64,000 nt of DNA from Okapia johnstoni (lineage: Eukaryota > Chordata > Mammalia > Artiodactyla > Giraffidae): contig CM044312.1 of NCBI GenBank assembly GCA_024291935.2, positions 47,064,001 through 47,128,000 of the forward strand, in the 5' to 3' direction. Both the position numbers and the translations under genes were made by a program. The notes below the pieces were generated by a model, which did no database searches, was not told the DNA's origin, and saw only the letters and a program-made list of their open reading frames with translations. Within the stretch, counting starts at the first letter, position 1; every line of letters starts with the position of its first letter. Positions 57,101 to 64,000 of this stretch are shown piece after piece.

Positions 57101-58250
57101 AGATATTTTAAAATGCAGGCAAAAGTGTTCTTGTGAAAAGATCCCAAATAGCCAAAACAATCTTGAGAAAGAAAAATGGAGCTGGAGGAATCATGCTCCC
57201 TGACTTCGGACTATATTACAAAGCTTCAGTAATCAAAGCAGTATAATTCTGGCACAAAAAAGGACATATAGATCAATCAAACAGGATAGAAAGACCAGAA
57301 ATAAACCCATACACCTACAGTCAATTAATTTACAACAAAGGAGGTAAGAATATACAATGGAGAATAGACAGTCTCTTCAACAAGTTGTGCTGGGAAAATT
57401 GGACAGCTACATGTAAAAGAATGAAATTGGAACATTTTCTAACACCATATACAAAAATAAACTCAAAATGGATCAAAGACATAAAACTAAGGCCAGACAC
57501 CATAAAACTCCTAGAGGAAAACATAGGCAGAACACTCTTTGACATAAATTGCAGCAATATCTTTTTGCATCAGTCTCCTAGAGTAACAGAAATAAAAACA
57601 AAACAAATGGGACCTAATTAAACTTAAAAGCCTTGGCGTAGCAAAGGAAACCACAAACAAAATGAAAAGATCATCTACAGTATTGGAGAAAATACTTGAA
57701 AATGATGTGACTGATGAGATTAATTTCCAAAATATCCAAACAGCTCATATAGCTCAATATCAAAAAAATCAACAATCCAATGAAAAAATGGGCAGAAGAT
57801 CTAAGTATACTTTTCTCCAAAGAAGACATACAGATGGCCAAGAGGCACATGGAAAAGTGCTTAACATCACTAATTATTAGAGAAATGCAAATGAAAACTA
57901 CAATGAGGTATTACCTCACAGTCAGTATGGTCATCATCAAAAAGTGTACAAATAATAAAGGCTGGAGAGGGTGTGAAGAAAAGGGAACCCTCCTACAGTG
58001 TTGCTGGGAATGTAAACTGGTGTAGCCAATATTGAGAACAGTATGAAGGTTCCTTAAAAAACAAAAAAATAGAGTTACCATATGATCCAACAATTCCACT
58101 CCCAGGTATATAATTCAAAAAGATACACATATTCCAATGTTCACTGTAGCACTTTTCACAATAGCCAAGACATGGAAACAACCTAAACGCCCATAGACAG
58201 ATGAACAGATAAGGAAGATGTTATGTGCGTGTGTGTGTGTATAATAGATA

Positions 58251-59116
58251 TTCAGTTCAGTTCAGTCGCTCAGTTGTGTCCGACTCTTTGCGACCCCATG
58301 AATTGCAGCACGCCAGGCCTTTCCGTCCATCACCAACTCCCGGAGTCTACCCAAACCCATGTCCATCGAGTTGGTGATGCCATCTAACCATCTCATCCTC
58401 TGTCGTCCCCTTCTCCTCCTGCCCCCAATCCTACCCAGCATTAGGGTCTTTTCCAATGAGTCAACTCTTTGCATGAGTTGGCCAAAGTATTGGAGTTTCA
58501 GCTTCAACATCAGTCCTTCCAATGAACACCCAGGACTGATCTCCTTTAGGATGGATTGATTGGATCTCCTTGCAGTCCAAGGGACTCTCAAGAGTCTTCT
58601 CCAACACCACAGTTCAAAAGCATCAATTCTTCCGCACTCAGCTTTCTTCACCGTCCAACTCTCACATCCATATATGACCACTGGAAAAACCATAGCCTTG
58701 ACTAGACGGACTTTTGTTGGCAAAGTAATGTCTCTGCTTTTAAATATGCTATCTAGGTTGGCCCTAACCTTCCTTCCAAGGAGTAAGCGTCTTTTAATTC
58801 CATGGCTGCAATCACCATCAGCAGTGATTTTGGAGCCCCCCAAAATGAAGTCTGACACTGTTTCCACTGTTTCCCCATCTATTTGCCATGAAGTGATGCG
58901 ACCAGATGCCATGATCTTACTTTTCTGAACGTTGAGCTTTAAGCCAAGTTTTTCACTCTCCTCTTTCACTTTCATCAAGAGGCTCTTTAATTCTTCTTCA
59001 CTTTCTGCCATAAGGGTGGTGTCATCTGCATATCTGAGGTTATTGATATTTCTCCCGGCAATCTTGATTCCAGCTTGTGTTTCTTCCAGCCCAGTGTTTC
59101 TCATGATGTACTCTGC
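58251..59116 (-). mobile_element. BovB LINE 3' end, young class, fused to 7SL RNA
   Basis: TTCAG-repeat tail at 58251-58266, then the RT C-terminal domain and palm up to YADD ('[19 protein letters not shown]') and a few codons upstream ('[12 protein letters not shown]'). The minus-strand frame 59152-58262 is open for 296 codons; its first ~12 codons are read from 7SL sequence. The normal BovB sequence upstream of 'gtactctgc' is replaced at 59114-59116 by 7SL. No endonuclease, so immobile. Confidence 0.96.
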
Positions 59117-59237
59117 TGAACTTAGTGCAGACACCTGATTGGCATAGCGCACTGCAGCCCAGAACTCCTGAGCTCAAGTGATCCTCCAGCCTCAGCCTCT
59201 GGAGTAGCTGAGATTACAGGTGTGCCACCATGCCCTG
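59114..59237 (-). pseudogene. RN7SL: 7SL (SRP) RNA 5'-domain pseudogene, nt 1 to ~124
   Basis: On the minus strand this reads from 7SL nucleotide 1 (gcagggcatggtggcac at 59237-59221) through 'ctgaggctggaggatcactt', 'caggagttctgggctgcagt' then 'gcgctatgcc', to 'ctgcactaagttc' at about nt 120. The 'gcgctatgcc...gtctgcactaag' part is specific to 7SL and absent from Alu. Most changes are CpG decay, plus a 2-nt deletion near nt 18. It lacks the S domain and the rest of the RNA. It shares 'tgc' with BovB at the join. Confidence 0.93.
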
Positions 59238-59395
59238 CACTACATATAAAATACATAAACAAGGACCTACTGTATAGTACATAGAACTATACTCGATATC
59301 TTGTAATAACCTATAATGGAAAGGAATCTGAATCACTTTGCTGTACACCTGAAACTAACACGACATAGGAAATCAACTATAGTTAAAAAAACAAG

Positions 59396-60431
59396 AAGTA
59401 TTCTTTTTAAAATAAAAAAGTGAGATCAGTGAGGGTGAGGTTAAGCAGCATTCAAGGAGATACTGCAAATAGCATTATGACCAGGCTCTCCTCGGTTGGT
59501 TTCCCACCTGAGGAAGGCAGGTACAGATTCTCTCTCTCAGTTCTTTTTCATGGGCTCATGGGCCCTTAGGACTTATTTTCAAAGAAATATCCAGAGTTTT
59601 AGCTGTGGCTACATCTAAATCAAGCAGTTAAAATGTTATGCAATTCTTTGAAAATATCTCCGTGGTCCTCTTGTCACTCATCTTTGGAACAGTGATAAGA
59701 AACAGTCCTTTGGAGCTGTCTTTCTTTTAAATTAAACATTTTTTTTTCATCACATAGAATGCACTTTATATTCTACTCCAGTAAATGAGTGTAGACACTG
59801 AAATGCTTGTTCTCTTCCTTTAATTTTCTTCAGTTTCCCACTGACTCTGACTCAGTTCCATGTCAAAGCACATTCTTTAGAAAGACAGGAGGTCAGGAGC
59901 CCTGGGAGCTGGTTCTAGCTCTGACATACCTGCTCAGCGTGATCTTGGGTAAGTTACATCACCTATCTGGACTTTTGCTGCTTGTAGTTAAAGATCCTGA
60001 CTCAAACAACCAAAGCATGTTGGAACTGACCAGAACCTTCTCCTTAGCAAAGTTCTCAAGTGGCAGGCTTTGCTTTTGCTCTCCTCACCCTTCCCATTTC
60101 AGTGATAGTTTCCCTTCTTGTGTGGTCCTTTCACAGGCCTTCTGTACTTCCTTTGGGGTTCTGGGCTGTTCTCTCCCTCCTTCCACCTCCTTCAAAGCCA
60201 GTCCTGCTTGGAAGGGCTCAGTGCTCTGTACCTCTTTCTTCCTCTATCTCATATAGAGACCTCTTTAGGGTTGAAAAGATCTACTTAGCAAATTCAGACT
60301 CTGAAATGCCACTGACTGTTTACCAACTTAATGCGCTCCTCCTTGGGGTCACTTTCATTTTAGGGGATGAAAATATGTATAATCGAGAGAATAGAAGAAT
60401 TTTAGTTACCAGTGTCCAGTTGGTTTATAAG
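59396..60431. other. Single-copy-like stretch
   Basis: No repeat recognised. Two overlapping plus-strand frames of about 150 codons (59807-60256, 60060-60500), the second ending in a SINE, have no recognisable domain or conserved motif. Confidence 0.45.
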
Positions 60432-60440
60432 AGCCTTCTG

Positions 60441-60724
60441 CTGCTGCTGCTGCTGCTGCTAAGTTGCTTCAGTCGTGTCCAACTCTGTGCGACCCCATAG
60501 ACAGCAGCCCACCAGGCTCTGCCATCCCTGGGATTCTCCAGGCAAGAACACTGGAGTGGGTTGCCATTTCCTTCTCCAATGCATGAAAGTGAAAAGTGAA
60601 AGTGAAGTCGCTCAGTCATGTTGGACTGTTCACGACCCCATGGACTGCAGCCTACCAGGGTCCTCTGTCCACGGAATTTTCCAGGCAAGAGTACTGGAGT
60701 GGGTTGCCATTGCCTTCTCCGAAC
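60441..60724 (-). mobile_element. BOV-A2 dimer, antisense, with (CTG)n
   Basis: CTG/GCT repeats at 60438-60460, two monomers and the linker 'tgcatgaaagtgaaaagtga'. 9-bp target duplication agccttctg at 60432-60440 and 60725-60733. Confidence 0.96.
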
Positions 60725-61021
60725 AGCCTTCTGGTCACCCTCATATCACAACCCAAAGGCCGTCTCTTATTTTACTCATGGAGGGTGGGTTTGAGGGCAG
60801 CCAACTGAAAGCATCTTTGTGAGGGAATAAAACACCCAGCACCAGAATTTCATACAGGGGAGGGTACAGAGAGCTGCAAGAAATGGTGGGCGTGAGCTGG
60901 GGGCTGCTGTGATAAGACCTGTGCACCCAGAGGGTAGCATGGTGGCTTGGGGGACTACCTGCACCTGGAAGGTTTCTGAAGTGGGAAGGGGGAGTAAAGT
61001 GCATGAAAGAGAAAGAATGTG

Positions 61022-61350
61022 TGTGTTGAGACTCAGGCTTGAATCCCAGGTCAGGCATTTCACCCTGGAGGAGGGCATAGCAACCCGCTCCAGTATTCTT
61101 GCCTGGAGAATCCCATGGACAGAGGAGCCTGACGGGGCTAGAGTCCATAGGGTTGCAAAGAGTCAGACATAACTGAGCAACTTTCACTTTCAGACATTTC
61201 ATGCCTCTGTGAAAATGGACAAGTCACTTAACCAACTCAAGCCACCGTTTTCATCTGTAAAAATGAGGATGTTAACAATACATATCTCATAAGATTTTTG
61301 AGGTATAAATGAGATAACTATATGAAAGCACCTGGTAAAAGGTAAGTGGG
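61022..61350 (+). mobile_element. MIR SINE split by a SINE
   Basis: 'actcaggcttgaatcccagg' on the left and 'gacaagtcacttaaccaact', 'ttttcatctgtaaaaatgag' on the right are successive MIR segments around the SINE at 61063. Confidence 0.8.
61063..61191 (+). mobile_element. Bov-tA/BOV-A2 body, 5'-truncated
   Basis: 'ctggaggagggcatagcaac' to 'cataactgagcaactttcac'. Imperfect target duplication caggcatttca (from 61052) and cagacatttca (61192-61202). Confidence 0.92.
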
Positions 61351-61667
61351 GCCCTATCTCTAGAGATTCTGGGTGGTCAGTATTGGCGTATTTAAAAAAG
61401 CTCCTCAGGCCATTTGAATGTCAGAATTTACAACAGCTGCAATAATACATTTCAGTTCCTTTACCTGATTCAGAGTGTTACCCAGGGGTCAGGCATGAGT
61501 GTTGATAGGCCTTTGGTTTCTCATTTCCAAAAAGGAAATAGTGCAGTCCAAAGAACCTTATTAGACTCATGAAATTACAGGGTTGAATGGCCATCCAGTC
61601 CAGTCAGTCATCTGCCGGTTGTATCCTCTATGTATTATTCTTGCCAAACCGTAGTTTAGGCTAGTTT
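61351..61667. other. Single-copy-like spacer
   Basis: Nothing recognised. Confidence 0.45.
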
Positions 61668-61848
61668 TTACAACTTTAGCAGGCATCAGAGTTATCTGGA
61701 AGGATTGTTAAAACTCAGACTTCTGAGCTTCAAGACGAGAGTCTCTGAATCCATAGGTCTGGATGGGTCCTGGGAATTTTCACCTCTGAAATGTTCCCAG
61801 GTGATGGGGATGTTGCTGGTCTGGGGGCCACACTTTGAGAACCGCTGA
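61668..61848 (+). mobile_element. MER20 hAT element
   Basis: 'gcatcagagttatctggaag', 'gaatccataggtctggatgg', 'tgttcccaggtgatggggat' and end 'cactttgagaaccgctg'. Confidence 0.88.
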
Positions 61849-63382
61849 TCTAGACAATACTTGAAAATCTCCAGGGACAAAGAACTTCCTACCTCATGAG
61901 CTTGTTCACCTATCTTTTGATAGACTGTTACACTGACACATAATCTGCTAGAAAGTTCTTTCTGATATTAACCTGAAATCTGTCTTCCTCTCCTTATACT
62001 GAAAGGCTCTTTGTTCTGCTCCTTTGACAGAGTTTAAAATGATTTATTTTAGACTTAACAAAAGTTTTTTTTTTCATTAGTTTTGGTATGTGATTCACTA
62101 TTCTGAGGGTAAAAAAGAACCTGACTGTATTGATACTCTGGAGATATGGTAAAAGCTTTCAGCCGTGTGAAGGGGGAAAATATCTGGTCTTCTATTTCTA
62201 GGATAACAATTTCAATTGAACAAACATATCTTGAGTGCCCAATGTGTTTCAGGAGCAGGAGATACACAGGTGAACCGCCATTTCAGGAATTCCTTTGGAA
62301 AGCTGGAATAGCTACTCCCAGGTGATGGATATAGATTTTCAGTGATGGACAAATCAGTGCTCCTTGATGGTTCTACCACAGCTTTGAGGACTTATGACCA
62401 TTCTAGCAATTAAACGCATATGTTGGCACCCATGCAACTTGCTCAAGAAATAAAATTTTAATAGACATATATTTGAAAGTTTCTAGCACTTGAGGGAGAT
62501 TTTGAGATTTATTCTAGCATACCATACAATGAGTTTTATTGGAAACTGCAAAAATATATAATTTTAATAGGAATAGGTAAGCACAAAACCTTGACACCAC
62601 TGAAAAAATACTGACCAAGCCAAAGCAACCCCCATAAAAGTTTGCAGAATGTTTCAGAAAAGAATTATTAGGGGTTTATTTTTTTAGTGGAGCTTCAATC
62701 AGGGCCTTATTTTTAAGGAAACACCGATGTCTCCAAGGAAAGAGCAGGTATGTGCTGTCTTTGAAGTGAGGCTATCTATCCTGCTGCTTCTTGCAGCTGT
62801 GTGATGAAAGACCATAGATGTTGTTTCACTCTTATTTGGTGAAAAATCCTAATTAATAATTAGAGGTACAATAGCCTTGTTAGACGTGTTTTAGGAAAAT
62901 ACTTTAAGGTGAAATGACAGTGCTCTTTTGCATTCAAAGGATGGAAAGTTAAGTATCAGGCAACTAGGCATTTTTCTCTTGGAGATGGAGCTGTCCTCAT
63001 TTCTCATCGTGACACTTGGCCCAAGATGGTTGATTTCTTGTCATTGATTGTAGGGTATGAATCTTTGTCCCTAAGGTATAAAGCTCTGAAGCACCACTAC
63101 TTTGAGACCTTAACATCTCTGAGCTTCATTTTCACTGTCTATCAAAATCAGCAAGTAATAACTGCCCCAAAGATTGTTATGAGATATAATGTGATGCTAT
63201 ACGTGACACACTCAGCATACTCAGCCTGGTGACCAACAAACGGCTCTGTAGCAGTTCATGCACTTTGGGGTAAGGGTCAGTGAGCAGGGATATATTTTCT
63301 CAAGGAAAAGAAAAGTAGGTAATCACTTTCTGAAAAGGTATTTTGTTCCAGGTCTCCACCATCTCTTCACTAAGAGCCAAAG
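61849..63382. other. Single-copy-like stretch
   Basis: 61860-62040 looks like an unnamed ancient repeat ('gctagaaagttctttctgat', then 'attaacctgaaatctgtc'). 62215-62285 is L2-like ('gcaggagatacacaggtgaa'). Otherwise nothing recognised. Confidence 0.4.
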
Positions 63383-63665
63383 CAGTTCTTCCCAAACTCC
63401 ATTTCCTGGATCACTGGGGTCCAATTAAATCTTAAGAAGTATGTTGTGAAGAAAAAGGGCTCTAGGGCAGGATACATTTGGCAATTGCTGCTAACGAGCA
63501 TACTAGCATATTAAGGTTTGTGAAGAGCCCAACAGTAATGAAACCTGTTCCACTTTGTTTAAGGAAGCATTTTCTAAACTTATTCCAGTGGTAGGAACCT
63601 ATTTTCTTGAGATTATTAACACCTTGTGTGACACTTGTACCCCTCAGGGCACAGTTTGGGAGCTG
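63383..63665 (+). mobile_element. hAT-type MITE with visible terminal inverted repeats
   Basis: Left end 'cagttcttcccaaactc' and right end 'cagtttgggagctg' are near inverted repeats. Interior 'atgaaacctgttccactttg' and 'cagggcacagtttgggag' recall a MER58/Charlie-type element. No transposase. Confidence 0.65.
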
Positions 63666-63671
63666 CTTATA

Positions 63672-64000
63672 AAAACTAAGATCATGCATCCGGTCGCATC
63701 ACTTCATGGCAAATAGATGGGGAAACAATGGAAACAGTGACAGACTTTATTTTCTTTGGCTCCAAAATCACTGCAGATGGTGACTGCAGCCAAGAAATTA
63801 AAAGACCCTTGCTCCTTGGAAGAAAAGCTATGACCAACCTAGACAGCATATTAAAAAGCAGAGACATTACTTTGCCAGCAAAGGTCCATCTAGTCAAAGC
63901 TATGGTTTTTCCAGTAGTCATGTATGGATGTGAGAGTTGGACTATAATAAAAGCTGAGCGCCGAAAAACTGATGCTTTTGAATTGTGGTGTTGGAGAAGA
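63672..64000 (+). mobile_element. BovB LINE, cut by window edge
   Basis: Starts 'aaaactaagatcatgcatcc' within the RT C-terminal region and runs to 'tgtggtgttggagaaga' at the last base, so the 3' end lies beyond the window. A frame-preserving stretch covers the 'ADGDCSQEIKRPLLLGRKAM' region. It abuts the hAT element with 6 bp between. Confidence 0.95.

Larger units (their letters stand above)
57130..59395 (+). mobile_element. L1 ORF2 C-terminus and 3'-UTR, split by a chimeric insertion
   Basis: ORF2 at 57130-58250: 'tttctaacaccatatacaaa', 'gaagacatacagatggccaa', and a damaged Cys/His block '[16 protein letters not shown]' (His changed to Gln). It resumes at 59238 with the L1 3'-UTR: 'acaaggacctactgtatagt', 'tctgaatcactttgctgtac' then 'acctgaaactaacacgacat'. 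By comparison with the family, about 0.3 kb of L1 is missing at the insertion point. Confidence 0.88.

Noticed and set aside
59110..59240. Alu-like sequence as contamination or a primate element
   Set aside because: It continues past the Alu-homologous part into 7SL-specific sequence (gcgctatgcc to ctgcactaag) and starts at 7SL nucleotide 1, so it derives from 7SL RNA itself.
59807..60500. Overlapping 149- and 146-codon plus-strand frames
   Set aside because: No recognised protein family; the second runs into a BOV-A2 (poly-Leu from CTG repeats).
1..64000. A bacterial-style gene system, operon or prophage
   Set aside because: No dense coding, no ribosome-binding pattern, and SINE/LINE content throughout; this is vertebrate nuclear DNA. 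BovB itself is known as a horizontally transferred element in ruminants and reptiles, but nothing here shows a new transfer.

Overview
This is nuclear DNA of a pecoran ruminant, most likely a bovid (cattle or a close relative). The basis is dense Bov-tA and BOV-A2 SINEs, the RTE-type LINE BovB, cetartiodactyl CHR SINEs and ruminant L1. These are set in an older mammalian background of MIR, L2, MER5/MER20-type hAT relics and LTR relics. I found no functional protein-coding gene, exon set, tRNA, CRISPR array or operon. Every long open frame I could identify belongs to a dead retrotransposon. The window is intergenic or deep intronic; the sequence alone does not say which.

Layout. 1-9 kb is AT-rich single-copy-like sequence with scattered Bov-tA, MIR, L2, MER20 and L1 tails. 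9.2-10.3 kb is repeat-free and carries a CTCF-like motif. 10.8-14.6 kb is a nest: a BovB endonuclease fragment, then an old antisense L1 broken by another L1 tail, a BovB and two SINEs. 15-29 kb is mostly single-copy sequence with about 15 SINEs, MER5A, a MaLR-like LTR and a perfect 49-bp tandem duplication. 29-35.7 kb is an L1/BovB pile-up with a young L1 3' end and the longest BovB frame (348 codons). 37.2-40.4 kb is an L1 reverse-transcriptase fragment that took in a SINE, a twin-primed (internally inverted) BovB with a perfect 13-bp target duplication, and a BOV-A2 dimer. 41-49.5 kb holds six further BovB pieces (plus a 45-bp scrap) on both strands. 49.5-52.5 kb is a 3-kb stretch with no lineage-specific repeat. 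53-57 kb has LTR-like and ancient L1 relics. 57.1-59.4 kb is an L1 interrupted by the most unusual object here: a BovB 3' end joined, at 3 bp of microhomology, to the first ~124 nt of 7SL (SRP) RNA. The last 4 kb is single-copy sequence with MIR and hAT relics, ending inside another BovB.

How the parts relate. BovB supplies the endonuclease and reverse transcriptase that also mobilise Bov-tA/BOV-A2, whose tails resemble BovB's. Many copies are bounded by 7-17 bp target-site duplications, so the order of insertion can be read. The 7SL-BovB chimera, the twin-primed BovB and several tiny or fused insertions are direct traces of template switching, twin priming and abortive priming by this non-L1 machinery. 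Repeat family names come from memory of consensus sequences and were not checked by a search.
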